From JAEZDC01 sp036676415 (GTDB lineage: Bacteria > Bacteroidota > Bacteroidia > Chitinophagales > Chitinophagaceae), in the NCBI GenBank assembly GCA_036676415.1, contig JAKFCX010000060.1:1-64000 (forward strand): a stretch of 64,000 nt of DNA, read 5' to 3'. Below, in pieces: positions 33,672-42,851 of this stretch. The notes under the pieces were generated by a model. The model was not told where the DNA came from, made no database searches, and saw nothing but the letters and a program-made list of their open reading frames with translations. The position numbers were made by a program, and so were the translations under genes. Numbering within the stretch: position 1 is the stretch's first letter; each line of letters starts with the position of its first letter.

Positions 33672-34841
33672 ATGAACGACAACGCATCCCAAAGATCCGA
33701 CGAGCAAGCTTTCCGGGTGGCTTATCTGGTGGCCGGATACATTCGCAAAAAACTCACGCCTGCTGAGCATGACGAGCTTGACCAATGGGTGGAGGCATCA
33801 GATGAAAACATGCGCCTCTTCGAGGAACTGACAGATGAAAAAAATATAGCCGCAAACTTGCAGTGGATGGATGAAGTGCGCGTGAAAGAACAATTAAAGA
33901 AAGCAAAGGAGGGACTCGTCTTTGCAAAGCCAAAGCGAAGAACCAAGTTACTTGGTTATGCCATTGCTGCCTCTGTCATATTAATAGCTGCCACTGTACT
34001 GGTACAGCAACTTGGAAAGGATCAGCAGGTGAAAGGTGAAGAGATGACTGCAGCGCACATCCTTCCCGCAACCCCTCGCGTTACATTGCGGTTGAGTGAT
34101 GGCATTGAGATCAATCTTTCTGCAAGGGGCAAAGGCGCCATAAAAGAATACGCATCCAATATTGGTGACGGTGTAATTGCTTATGATGATGTTAATGTAA
34201 TTGAAGTGATCATGCACGAGCTGAGTACTGCAACCGGCGGGCAGTACCAGGTGCAGTTATCGGACGGTACAAAAGTGTGGCTCAACGCATCAACCAAACT
34301 AACATATCCTGCAGTGTTCAATGGAAAGGAGCGAGCAGTTGCATTAAGCGGTGAGGCCTATTTTGAAGTTGCAAAAGATAAAGATCGTCCCTTCATCGTG
34401 ATGATGAACAAAGGCGATGAAGTGCGCGTGCTCGGAACACATTTTAATATTCAGACTTACAGTGATGAGCCTGTGGCCGAAGTAACATTGACAGAAGGAC
34501 GCATTGCTGTGAACCAGGGCAGCCTGCAGAAATTAATGATGCCGGGAGATATCGCATTGTTACAGGATAGACAGATAGAAATCTTCCGTGAGAGTGATAC
34601 CCATGCAAAGATCGCCTGGAAAAATAATCTTTTTGTATTCCGTGATGCAGATATCACAGCTATCATGCGCCAGGTGAAACGCTGGTATGATGTGGACATA
34701 AAGTATGAAGGAATACCGAATGATAAGTTTACTGCAACGATCAACAGGAAGGAGCCTTTGTCGAAGTTGTTACACCTCCTGGAACTGACCGGTAAAATTC
34801 AATTTGACATAAAAGATAAAGTTATCCATGTACATCAATGA
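33672..34841 (+). CDS. FecR-family anti-sigma factor without an adjacent sigma gene
   Basis: 389 residues from ATG 33672. N-terminal cytoplasmic part with Y-I-R-K-K-L-T-P-A-E-H-D-E-L-D-Q-W, one membrane helix near residues 95-115 (A-I-A-A-S-V-I-L-I-A-A-T-V-L-V), periplasmic FecR domain (Q-Y-Q-V-Q-L-S-D-G-T-K-V-W-L-N-A and G-E-A-Y-F-E-V-A), and a C-terminal DUF4974 domain (I-M-R-Q-V-K-R-W-Y-D-V). It heads the second uptake locus. Unlike the first locus, no sigma gene lies upstream; the gene before it reads away. Its sigma partner must be encoded elsewhere, possibly one of those near 2 kb. Confidence 0.92.
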   Translation: MNDNASQRSDEQAFRVAYLVAGYIRKKLTPAEHDELDQWVEASDENMRLFEELTDEKNIAANLQWMDEVRVKEQLKKAKEGLVFAKPKRRTKLLGYAIAASVILIAATVLVQQLGKDQQVKGEEMTAAHILPATPRVTLRLSDGIEINLSARGKGAIKEYASNIGDGVIAYDDVNVIEVIMHELSTATGGQYQVQLSDGTKVWLNASTKLTYPAVFNGKERAVALSGEAYFEVAKDKDRPFIVMMNKGDEVRVLGTHFNIQTYSDEPVAEVTLTEGRIAVNQGSLQKLMMPGDIALLQDRQIEIFRESDTHAKIAWKNNLFVFRDADITAIMRQVKRWYDVDIKYEGIPNDKFTATINRKEPLSKLLHLLELTGKIQFDIKDKVIHVHQ

Positions 34842-34863
34842 CGGCTAGATAAAAATAAAAAAA

Positions 34864-34888
34864 CCGGAAATGGTTCGAGCATTTCCGG
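34864..34888 (+). promoter_or_regulatory. Stem-loop between fecR and susC of the second locus
   Basis: CCGGAAATG 34864-34872 pairs perfectly with CATTTCCGG 34880-34888 (9 bp). There is no T-run on the plus strand; on the minus strand it is followed by T-rich sequence. Its position matches the hairpin at 4568-4594 in the first locus, but the sequence differs, suggesting the structure is what matters. Confidence 0.5.
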
Positions 34889-34940
34889 CGAGTATGTCTG
34901 ATCACGGAAGTTATTCTTTAACCAAACATGAGGCTAAGCT

Positions 34941-37900
34941 ATGAAATTTATAGCACATTCACCCAGCTGCCTGAAATGGTGTCTCACCATCCTGGTACTA
35001 TCGGGTCTGCGTTACGGATCTGCACAAACCGTTACGCTCAATTTCACAAAAGTTCATCTTGAGACTGCCATCAAATCCATACAGGACCAGACCGGTTATG
35101 GGTTTGTCTACACACGCAAACAAATGGCAGGCACTTCTCCTGTCACCGTAATACTGAAGGACGCCAGCATCAGGACGGCGCTGGATATTTGCCTGAAAGA
35201 CCAGCCACTCATCTATCATATCGAAGACCGCTATGTGGTTCTCAAAGATAAAAACGTGAGCAGTGATGTTGACCTGGTTGATGTGCACGGTATAATCACT
35301 GATGAAGCAGGAAACGCTGTTGCGGGTGCAACCATTCAGTCAGGGGACAGGATGACGGTATCATCGGATGACGGCAGTTTTCGCCTGCGAAGTATCGCAC
35401 CGGGTTCAGCCATCACCGTTACCAGCATCGGTCATAAATCAATGACACTTGATGCAAGTGAAAAAATGAATATCACCCTGAATTACCAGGTAAAAGTACT
35501 GGATGAAACACTGGTTGTAGCTTACGGTAAAGTAACCAAACGATTCAATACGGGGTCGGTGAACAAGGTCAGTAAAGAAGATATCCAGCGCCAGCCAACA
35601 GGTAATGTGCTCACTGCACTGCAGGGAACGGTTCCCGGTCTTGTGGTCAGCCAGCCCAGTGGTATCCCAGGCGCGGCTGTCTCCTTACAGATCAGAGGAA
35701 GAACCTCTATCAATTCCAATATTAATAACGATCCGCTCATCATTATCGATGGCGTGCCCTTTGCCCCGAATAACACTTCGATCAGCCAGGTGAGTTCTGC
35801 GCTTGGTACAGGAGGGCTCAGCCCGTTCTCACTCATCAATCCCGCCGATATTGAATCGATAGAGATACTGAAAGATGCAGACGCAACAGCGATCTACGGA
35901 TCGCGCGGTGCGAATGGTGTTATATTGATTTCAACAAGGAAAGGTAAGGCGGGTAAAACAAAGCTAACACTGAACGCATGGACAGGTTTCAGCAGGGCGA
36001 CAAGAAGTCCTTCATTTCTCAGTACAAGAGAATATGTCGCGCTCCGGAAAGAAGCTTTTGCTAATGACGGCATTACACCCAACGCAACGGTCGGGTCACC
36101 GGGCTATGCACCGGACCTCATGATCTGGGATACCACGCGGTATACAGACCTCAGGAAAATGCTCACCGGTGGAACGGCGCGTTCGACAGATCTCCAGCTT
36201 ACACTTTCTGGTGGTAACGAGTCTACACAATTCTCACTTGGCAGTGGTTATTTCCACCAAACCACGGTATTCCCCGGGTCGCTTGCAGAAAACCGCGGCT
36301 CACTGCATTTTGATCTCAGCCACCGCCCGATAGAAAAAAAATATTCAGTTTCGTTCAAAGCAGGTTATGTCTCTTCAGGGAATACGATCAACGTCAGTGA
36401 CCTGTCGGCCCTGCTACGGTTACCGCCGAATATACCTGCACTATATACTGCGGATGGAAAACTGAACTGGGAAAGTGGCGGAGTGGTATTCGATAACCCG
36501 CTGGCCTCATCGCTCAAAAAATACCGCGCGGCGAGTTCAAACCTGATAACAAATCTCCGGATCGGTTACCGCTTCCATAAATCAATTTCCTTCACTACCA
36601 GCCTCGGTTATAATATTCTTACGGTGAATGATCATTCTACCAATCCGATTGCTGCACAGAACCCCGCCACGGCACCACTTGGCAGCGCCTCCTTTGGTAG
36701 TATGACCGCCCGCAGCCTGATCGCTGAACCACAGCTTGATTATTCTGCACGGGTTGGCAAACTGAAGTTAATCGCACTTGCAGGGGCGACCTTACAACAG
36801 AATGTTACGGATGTAACTTCATTCAACGGTAATGGTTATACCAGCGACCTGCAACTCGGTTCGTTAAAGGCTGCATCAGCTGTTACTGTTATCCGCGATG
36901 ATCGAAGCGATTACCGTTATGCGGCTGCATTTGGAAGGATCAATTTGCGGTATGCAGATAAATATATTCTGAACATTACCGGGCGAAGAGATGGTTCGAG
37001 CCGGTTCGGACCGGGTAAGCGCTTTGCAAACTTTGGCGCAGTTGGGGCGGCCTGGTTATTCAGCAGTGAAGCTATTGTGAGACGCGCAGTGCCTGTACTC
37101 AGTTCGGGAAAATTGCGTGCGAGCTATGGTACCACCGGTAACGATAAAATTGGTGACTATGCATTCCTCAATACCTTCAGCGCTACAGGTCAAAGTTACG
37201 GTGGAACAGGCGGCATCACACCAACGAGTTTATTTAACCCGGATTATGCCTGGGAGATGAACAGGAAATTTGAAGCCGTGATCGAAACAGGATGGTGGAA
37301 GGACAGGTTGCTGTTATCTGTTGCATTCTACCGGAACCTGTGTTCCAACCAGCTGATCAATTTTTCGCTTCCTGCACAGACAGGAGGATCCGGCATCATC
37401 GCCAATTTTCCTGCTGTAGTAGAAAACAAAGGATGGGAAATTGAAAGTTCTGCTGTACTGGCACACAGTAAGAATTTCAGCTGGACAGCAGGATTTAATC
37501 TAACGATACCTTCAACAAAATTGCTGAGCTATCCCAATTTCGAAAGCTCTGTTTATAACTCAACCCTGGTTGTCGGTCAGCCGCTGAATATTGCTGCAGG
37601 CTATCGCTCTGCTGGCGTCAATCCGTCAACAGGTCTCTTTGAATATCTCGATAAAGAAGGTAAAATTACCAGCACACCTGTATCTGCTGATCGCGTAAAG
37701 GATCTTGTGAAACTGGATCCGCGGTTTTATGGAGGACTCTCGACGAACATGAAGGTTCGTCATTTCGAAATCGATGTATTGTTTGAATTCAGAAGTATCG
37801 AAGGAAGAAACTATATCGGAAACATTTATGGTGGATCACTTTATCCAGGCATGATGTTCAATCTCCCGCGTGCAGTGCTCACGCGATGGCATAAGCCAGG

Positions 37901-38216
37901 TGATGTTACTGAAATACAAAAAGCCACTACAAGACCGGGTACCGCGGCTTATACCGCTGCAAATTTTATCCGTCTCACCGGCGCTGAAAATACCTACAGT
38001 GATGCATCGTATGTACGCGTGAAAAATGTTTCTCTTGCTTACGTGTTTGCGGAATCCTTATTGAAGAAAGCTAAGATTGAACAGGCAAAGGTTTATATCC
38101 GTGCACAGAATCTTTTTACGCTCACAAAATTCAAAGGTGGTGATCCGGAAGGCCAGGATATATTCCGCATGCCACCACTCAGGACAATTGCGGCAGGATT
38201 GCAGTTAACTTTTTAA
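34941..38216 (+). CDS. SusC/RagA-type TonB-dependent transporter with STN domain (second locus)
   Basis: 1091 residues: signal peptide (ending G-S-A-Q), STN domain (about 32-100, V-T-L-N-F-T-K-V-H-L-E-T-A-I), carboxypeptidase-regulatory-like domain (D-V-H-G-I-I-T-D-E-A-G-N-A-V-A-G-A), plug with A-D-A-T-A-I-Y-G-S-R-G-A-N-G-V, barrel ending L-Q-L-T-F. It shares long blocks with the first SusC (for example I-L-N-I-T-G-R-R-D-G-S-S-R-F-G-P-G-K-R-F), so the two loci are paralogous. The STN domain implies signalling through the FecR encoded upstream. Ligand unknown. Confidence 0.95.
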   Translation: MKFIAHSPSCLKWCLTILVLSGLRYGSAQTVTLNFTKVHLETAIKSIQDQTGYGFVYTRKQMAGTSPVTVILKDASIRTALDICLKDQPLIYHIEDRYVVLKDKNVSSDVDLVDVHGIITDEAGNAVAGATIQSGDRMTVSSDDGSFRLRSIAPGSAITVTSIGHKSMTLDASEKMNITLNYQVKVLDETLVVAYGKVTKRFNTGSVNKVSKEDIQRQPTGNVLTALQGTVPGLVVSQPSGIPGAAVSLQIRGRTSINSNINNDPLIIIDGVPFAPNNTSISQVSSALGTGGLSPFSLINPADIESIEILKDADATAIYGSRGANGVILISTRKGKAGKTKLTLNAWTGFSRATRSPSFLSTREYVALRKEAFANDGITPNATVGSPGYAPDLMIWDTTRYTDLRKMLTGGTARSTDLQLTLSGGNESTQFSLGSGYFHQTTVFPGSLAENRGSLHFDLSHRPIEKKYSVSFKAGYVSSGNTINVSDLSALLRLPPNIPALYTADGKLNWESGGVVFDNPLASSLKKYRAASSNLITNLRIGYRFHKSISFTTSLGYNILTVNDHSTNPIAAQNPATAPLGSASFGSMTARSLIAEPQLDYSARVGKLKLIALAGATLQQNVTDVTSFNGNGYTSDLQLGSLKAASAVTVIRDDRSDYRYAAAFGRINLRYADKYILNITGRRDGSSRFGPGKRFANFGAVGAAWLFSSEAIVRRAVPVLSSGKLRASYGTTGNDKIGDYAFLNTFSATGQSYGGTGGITPTSLFNPDYAWEMNRKFEAVIETGWWKDRLLLSVAFYRNLCSNQLINFSLPAQTGGSGIIANFPAVVENKGWEIESSAVLAHSKNFSWTAGFNLTIPSTKLLSYPNFESSVYNSTLVVGQPLNIAAGYRSAGVNPSTGLFEYLDKEGKITSTPVSADRVKDLVKLDPRFYGGLSTNMKVRHFEIDVLFEFRSIEGRNYIGNIYGGSLYPGMMFNLPRAVLTRWHKPGDVTEIQKATTRPGTAAYTAANFIRLTGAENTYSDASYVRVKNVSLAYVFAESLLKKAKIEQAKVYIRAQNLFTLTKFKGGDPEGQDIFRMPPLRTIAAGLQLTF

Positions 38217-38226
38217 AATTATTATA

Positions 38227-39576
38227 ATGAAAATCATTTTCATATTTCTTTTCATGGCGCTTGTCGCCTGTAACAAACTGGTAGAGGTGTCACCACCAGA
38301 TGACCGTCTTTCCGGTGATGTCGTGTTCACAAGTGATGCAACTGCCAACGCCGCTATTGCAGGACTATATCAACAGATGATGCGGTTCAGTACGCAAATT
38401 GCAAGCGGTGCAATCACGATTTATACAGGTCTTTCCGCTGATGAACTCGTAAACACTTCATCCAGTGTAAATGCCGATGAATTTATTTCCAATGAACTCT
38501 CTGCAACAAATCCACTTCTGCGCGCGAATTTCTGGGGACCGGGTTACCAACTCATCTTCCAGGCGAATACGATCATAGAAGGCTTGCAAAATAATACGAG
38601 AATAACGGCGTCGCTTCGTAACCAGTTGTTGGGAGAGGCATATTTTATCCGTGCATTTTCACATTTTTATCTCCTGCAACTTTTTGGCGAAGTACCAATA
38701 ATCACTGCGACTGATTACCGCGTTACGGCGCTTTTGCCACGGAGTGCTGCCAGTGAGGTGTATGCACAGGTTGTTGCGGACCTGAAGTTATCACGCGATC
38801 TTTTGCCGGTAAGTTATGTAGGTACTGGGCGTATCCGGGTCAATAAACTGGCTGCGACAGCCCTGCTATCACGCGTGTATCTTTACCTACAGGACTGGCC
38901 TGCGGCAGAGACAGAAGCCGGTACCGTCATCAATAGTGGGGTTTATTCATTAACGGCTAATCTGAATAATGTGTTTCTCCTGGCAAGTAACGAGACGATA
39001 TGGCAACTCATGCCGACTTCTTCATCTGCCAATACCTGGGAAGGAAATTTGTTTATTCCTGCCGGAACAGCGCTCCCGCTTTATACGATTACATCAACAC
39101 TTAACAATGCTTTTATCGCACCAGATGCAAGAAAGACTGCATGGACAAAGACGATCACTGTGAGCAGTGTGAGTTATACTTATCCTTACAAATACAAAGT
39201 AAAGACCTCTACCACACTCTCTGAGTATTATGTCGTGTTGCGCCTGGCAGAACTCTACCTGATCCGAGCAGAAGCAAGGGCCGCGCAAAATAAAGTTACG
39301 CTCGCGCAGGCGGATATCAATCTTGTGCGTGCCCGCGCAGGGGTAGGTGCGACTGCTGCAGCTGACCAGGTTTCGCTTCGTGCTGCGGTTGAAAAAGAAA
39401 GACAGCTTGAACTCTTTGCAGAATGGGGGCATCGCTGGTTTGATCTTAAACGAACGGGTCGCGCAAATGCAGTACTGGGTTCCAAACCCGGATGGCAGCC
39501 GCATGATATGTTATACCCGATACCTGTGCAGGAACTGCAAAGAAATGGTTCACTAACGCAGAATCCCGGTTACTAA
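38227..39576 (+). CDS. SusD/RagB-type substrate-binding lipoprotein (second locus)
   Basis: 449 residues. Lipoprotein signal M-K-I-I-F-I-F-L-F-M-A-L-V-A-C with the lipid cysteine at residue 15. SusD blocks: N-Q-L-L-G-E-A-Y-F-I-R-A-F-S-H-F, L-R-L-A-E-L-Y-L-I-R-A-E-A-R-A, and E-R-Q-L-E-L-F-A-E-W-G-H-R-W-F-D-L-K-R-T, with the usual C-terminal P-I-P-V-Q-E-L. It lies 10 bp after susC. It is shorter than typical SusD proteins (about 500-600) but equal in layout to the first-locus protein. Confidence 0.95.
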   Translation: MKIIFIFLFMALVACNKLVEVSPPDDRLSGDVVFTSDATANAAIAGLYQQMMRFSTQIASGAITIYTGLSADELVNTSSSVNADEFISNELSATNPLLRANFWGPGYQLIFQANTIIEGLQNNTRITASLRNQLLGEAYFIRAFSHFYLLQLFGEVPIITATDYRVTALLPRSAASEVYAQVVADLKLSRDLLPVSYVGTGRIRVNKLAATALLSRVYLYLQDWPAAETEAGTVINSGVYSLTANLNNVFLLASNETIWQLMPTSSSANTWEGNLFIPAGTALPLYTITSTLNNAFIAPDARKTAWTKTITVSSVSYTYPYKYKVKTSTTLSEYYVVLRLAELYLIRAEARAAQNKVTLAQADINLVRARAGVGATAAADQVSLRAAVEKERQLELFAEWGHRWFDLKRTGRANAVLGSKPGWQPHDMLYPIPVQELQRNGSLTQNPGY

Positions 39577-39594
39577 ATTTTAAAAAAAATTACA

Positions 39595-40866
39595 ATGAAA
39601 AAATGTGTGAGCAAACTCATACAGGCTATGCTATTGCCTGTATGCAGCGTTTTATTTTTTTGCGACATTGTTGCGGCGCAGGAGTTAGGTAAAGGTGATG
39701 TGTTCCCGATAAAGTTGGCAGGTGCAGAAGGAAAGCAACTCGTGATACTCGACTTCTGGAATACGACATGCAAAGGTTGTATCAAGTCTTTCCCCAAGTT
39801 AGACTCACTGCAGGAAAAGTATAAAGATAAAGTTGCAATCTACCTCGTGAGTAAGGAAGCAAAAGATTATGCGGAACGCTTTTTTGCGTTGCGTAAAAAA
39901 ACTATTCTGAAACCACGGGTCAACTATATCTACTCAGATGTCGCGCTGAAAAAATATTTCCCGCATAAAGCAGTGCCACACGTGGTCTGGCTGGATGGGA
40001 AGGGTAAGGTGCTTGGTATCACCGATGGTCGCAATCTTGATGATAATAATATTCGTGATTATCTGGAAGATGGCAGATTAGAACTTGAACAGCAGCGCAG
40101 GGACTTGCCCTATGATGGGACCCGATTCCTGCATGGCGAACCCGGTGATAGTAGTTTACTTTACCATTCTTTCCTGCGCTATGCGATCGATTCGCTGAAT
40201 GGAACTGTGAAAACACTCAGAACGAATACGAACCAGGCTTACAGGTATATAGGTAATAAGCGATCAGTGCTCGAACTGTTGTACGATGCATTCGGAGAAG
40301 GGCGAGATAAATTTTCTTATTATTATAAGAATGTAATATTTGAAGTGAACGATTCAATGCAGTATAAAAGACCGGACGATCCGGCAATTTATCGGGAATG
40401 GGCTCCGCGTAACCTGTACCTGTATGACCTGGTGATTTCTCCTGCGATGGCACCACAGATATATAAATTTATGCAACAGGATATAAACCGGCTGTTTTCA
40501 CTGAATGCAAGGGTTGAAAAAAGAGAACGCATTTGTTATGCGTTGAGAATGGGAGGCGAGGATAAGATTGCGACGAAGGGAGGGCCTTGGCTTAATCAGT
40601 TAAGAAAACCGCCGGCGGATAGCCTATGGGTATTTCAGAATATGGCTTTCAAAGATTTTTTCAAATTGATAGAATCAAGATTTCATGTTCGCGGACTGAA
40701 ACTCATAGATGAAACGGGCTATGATAAGTTTGTCGATATTACGATCAGTGGAGAGATAACGGACGGGATAGATATTGAAGCGATACGTAAGGACCTTCGA
40801 AAATATAATCTCGTGCTGGAGGAAGTAAAATGCATGGTGGATATACTGGTGATTCGGGAGAAATGA
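39595..40866 (+). CDS. Secreted TlpA-like thioredoxin-fold protein (second locus)
   Basis: 423 residues with a signal peptide ending near A-A-Q (residues 27-29). Thioredoxin motif L-D-F-W-N-T-T-C-K-G-C with cysteines at 59 and 62 and a cis-proline region K-A-V-P-H-V-V-W-L-D. The C-terminal 250 residues parallel those of the first-locus paralogue (M-Q-Q-D-I-N-R-L-F-S-L-N-A-R-V, a final I-R-K-D-L-R-K-Y-N-L). It begins 18 bp after susD. The retained pairing suggests a thiol-redox step associated with uptake. Confidence 0.85.
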   Translation: MKKCVSKLIQAMLLPVCSVLFFCDIVAAQELGKGDVFPIKLAGAEGKQLVILDFWNTTCKGCIKSFPKLDSLQEKYKDKVAIYLVSKEAKDYAERFFALRKKTILKPRVNYIYSDVALKKYFPHKAVPHVVWLDGKGKVLGITDGRNLDDNNIRDYLEDGRLELEQQRRDLPYDGTRFLHGEPGDSSLLYHSFLRYAIDSLNGTVKTLRTNTNQAYRYIGNKRSVLELLYDAFGEGRDKFSYYYKNVIFEVNDSMQYKRPDDPAIYREWAPRNLYLYDLVISPAMAPQIYKFMQQDINRLFSLNARVEKRERICYALRMGGEDKIATKGGPWLNQLRKPPADSLWVFQNMAFKDFFKLIESRFHVRGLKLIDETGYDKFVDITISGEITDGIDIEAIRKDLRKYNLVLEEVKCMVDILVIREK

Positions 40867-40874
40867 AAATAAAA

Positions 40875-40892
40875 GGGCTGCTCTCGCAGCCC
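40875..40892 (-). terminator. Intrinsic terminator for the DUF6520/MauE transcript
   Basis: GGGCTGC 40875-40881 pairs with GCAGCCC 40886-40892 around a 4-nt loop. On the minus strand the stem is followed by TTTTATTTTC, so it terminates the minus-strand genes converging here; it may also weakly stop the plus-strand transcript. Confidence 0.7.
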
Positions 40893-40911
40893 AGTAGTTA
40901 CCCAACCCCTG

Positions 40912-41175
40912 TTACGGAAAAAACCCAAGATCCACGAAGTTTATTTCAGGCTGCGTTTCGGTATTGCTAACGCATCCATAAGCGCAAAGCGGGTCGCCAG
41001 TCAACTCGCATTCATTAGGTGGCTCCACTGATGGTTCATCGCTGATCAGTATTTTGGTATCTTCCCAATACCAGTATAAAGCATTCTGACCGGTAGTGGC
41101 CTTCGGCGCAGGTGTGAAAGCAGAGAAGCCAACTGCAAGTAAGATTGCGAAAAGACTCAACAGATACTTTTTCAT
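40912..41175 (-). CDS. DUF6520-type small secreted protein
   Basis: 87 residues: a signal peptide (L-L-S-L-F-A-I-L-L-A-V-G-F-S-A-F), then a mature part of about 60 residues with three cysteines in E-C-E-L-T-G-D-P-L-C-A-Y-G-C. This composition and the position next to a MauE gene are characteristic of the DUF6520 family of Bacteroidetes. The function is unknown; the MauE neighbour suggests its cysteines are oxidised or reduced in the envelope. It lies 10 bp downstream of mauE-like on the same strand. Confidence 0.75.
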   Translation of the reverse strand: MKKYLLSLFAILLAVGFSAFTPAPKATTGQNALYWYWEDTKILISDEPSVEPPNECELTGDPLCAYGCVSNTETQPEINFVDLGFFP

Positions 41176-41185
41176 AAGTCATTAA

Positions 41186-41668
41186 TTAATGTAATAAATG
41201 ATGCCTACTATCTTGTACAGGTGTTCGGCTAAGCCTGTTTATTGCAATAAAGCGTTGATGTCTGTACGTTAGCCAAAAAGCCGCCGCATTCAGTATACAG
41301 ATTGATACATTGAAAATGAGATGCTGTGTCCAGGTCATGCCACTGATCACCCCTCCGCAGGAGCAGGGTAGTTGTGAGGCAGTAATAAGCATGTAAGAAA
41401 TGTATATGGTGAAAACACTCATCAGTACCAGTGAAGAGAAAAGTCCTGCGAACTTTGTTCGCGGGAAGATGAGTAGTGTACTAATGATGATCTCTACGGA
41501 AGGAATGAGCCAGGCAATGAAGCTTGCATAGTCTCTCAACACTTTTGATGAAGCAATCGCGATGCGAAATTTTTCAAGATCGGAGAATTTACTGATCGCT
41601 GTATAAACGTAAAGGAGAATTAATAGTGAAGCAATCAGTTCGGTGAAAGTTCTGGTATTCCATTTCAT
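41186..41668 (-). CDS. MauE/DoxX-family redox-associated membrane protein
   Basis: 160 residues from ATG 41668, with four membrane helices (for example L-I-A-S-L-L-I-L-L-Y-V-Y-T-A and F-A-G-L-F-S-S-L-V-L-M-S-V-F). The hallmark C-S-C-G-G follows helix 3 (S-Q-L-P-C-S-C-G-G-V). MauE-like proteins handle disulfide chemistry in the periplasm. It is co-transcribed with the DUF6520 gene and lies beside two thioredoxin-containing uptake loci, consistent with a shared thiol theme. TTG 41683 is an alternative start. Confidence 0.85.
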   Translation of the reverse strand: MKWNTRTFTELIASLLILLYVYTAISKFSDLEKFRIAIASSKVLRDYASFIAWLIPSVEIIISTLLIFPRTKFAGLFSSLVLMSVFTIYISYMLITASQLPCSCGGVISGMTWTQHLIFNVSICILNAAAFWLTYRHQRFIAINRLSRTPVQDSRHHLLH

Positions 41669-41751
41669 TACCCGAAGTTCCAACTTGCTTTAAAGCAATT
41701 TCAAACTTCCCTATCTGCAATAAGCATCTTTAGTTATGCAATTGGAACATA

Positions 41752-42717
41752 CTAACTATGTTCCCTCAATGTGCCTGGTGTGTATCCAAACTTTTTACGA
41801 AAGGCCGTGATGAAATTTGTTACACGAGAATAACCTGCGAGTGCGGAAATTTCCTTGATTGGTTTATCTGTTGAGACCAGTAATGCTCGTGCTTGTTCCA
41901 TTCTTTTTTCCTGCAAACATTCAAATACACCGGTACCAAATAACTCGCGGAAGCCTGCTTTTATTTTGAATGTATTCAGCCCGACAGCTCTTGCAAGATC
42001 TGCGATGGTATGCGGCCTGCCTTTGATATCACTCAGCAATATTTGACGCGCCCTGAACAGTTGTGCTGTCTCGTATTCATTGAACAAGTAACGTGACGGT
42101 TTGTGGAAATAAACATCCTGCAATAGGGTAAAAAGAAATTCGCGCACTTTGATGTCAAAATAAAGATGGGATGCCGAAGCATCATAAGGACATTCGATGA
42201 TCTGGCGAATGATCGTACTCAGTGATGGCGTGATAAAGCAGGGCTTTGATGTTATCAGTTTTGTAGCACCGCTGTTGATCACTGTTTGCAATTCCGGGAA
42301 GAAGACCGCGAGTTGTGATGTTAACTCGGGAGTGAAAGCAATATCGAGTAATTGGTAGTCTGCATCACCTTTAAACTTTACTTCGCAATGGGTTTCCTCT
42401 GTCCATAACAGGCCGGTGGTTTCTTCTGAAATCTGAAGCTTACCAGTGTCACGTATCTTATGAGTGAGGGAACCCTTGAGCATCGTTCTACTGAGGAGCC
42501 CGGGCACGCGCGCATCCGAGTGAAAAACCGTTTGCCGGATAAAATGAAAAAAATTAAGACGGATGGTATAAAGGTCAGAACGAAACTCCTGCACCATCAG
42601 ATGGAACTGATCGGTATCGCAAAAAAACTGTCTGTCACCGGGGAGGACTGGGCCACGATAATCCGGTAAAAATCCAGGCTTGAAACGCAGTGTCTGATCA
42701 TATAAGCGTATGGCCAT
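41752..42717 (-). CDS. AraC-family transcriptional regulator
   Basis: 321 residues from ATG 42717 (a TTG at 42744 would add nine). The C-terminal 100 residues hold two helix-turn-helix motifs: I-A-D-L-A-R-A-V-G-L-N-T-F-K-I-K-A-G-F and I-K-E-I-S-A-L-A-G-Y-S-R-V-T-N-F-I-T-A-F-R-K-K-F-G-Y-T-P. The N-terminal 210 residues are a divergent sensing domain. It is 84 bp upstream of the mauE-like gene on the same strand and probably controls the MauE/DUF6520 pair. Confidence 0.88.
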   Translation of the reverse strand: MAIRLYDQTLRFKPGFLPDYRGPVLPGDRQFFCDTDQFHLMVQEFRSDLYTIRLNFFHFIRQTVFHSDARVPGLLSRTMLKGSLTHKIRDTGKLQISEETTGLLWTEETHCEVKFKGDADYQLLDIAFTPELTSQLAVFFPELQTVINSGATKLITSKPCFITPSLSTIIRQIIECPYDASASHLYFDIKVREFLFTLLQDVYFHKPSRYLFNEYETAQLFRARQILLSDIKGRPHTIADLARAVGLNTFKIKAGFRELFGTGVFECLQEKRMEQARALLVSTDKPIKEISALAGYSRVTNFITAFRKKFGYTPGTLREHS

Positions 42718-42851
42718 GAGGGTTGGTTGAAACAGGTTATTCAAAAATTCACTTCGATAAATTTCGGTTTTTTATTGAATATGCATCTAATGACGCCTAA
42801 ATAAAATGTGAAAAGGTCAGGATCTCAACATTGTCTACGAGTTCCATAGAC

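Noticed and set aside
34864..34888. Hairpin after the second fecR as a Rho-independent terminator
   Set aside because: No T-run follows on the plus strand and susC must be transcribed through it; kept as a processing or regulatory stem-loop instead.
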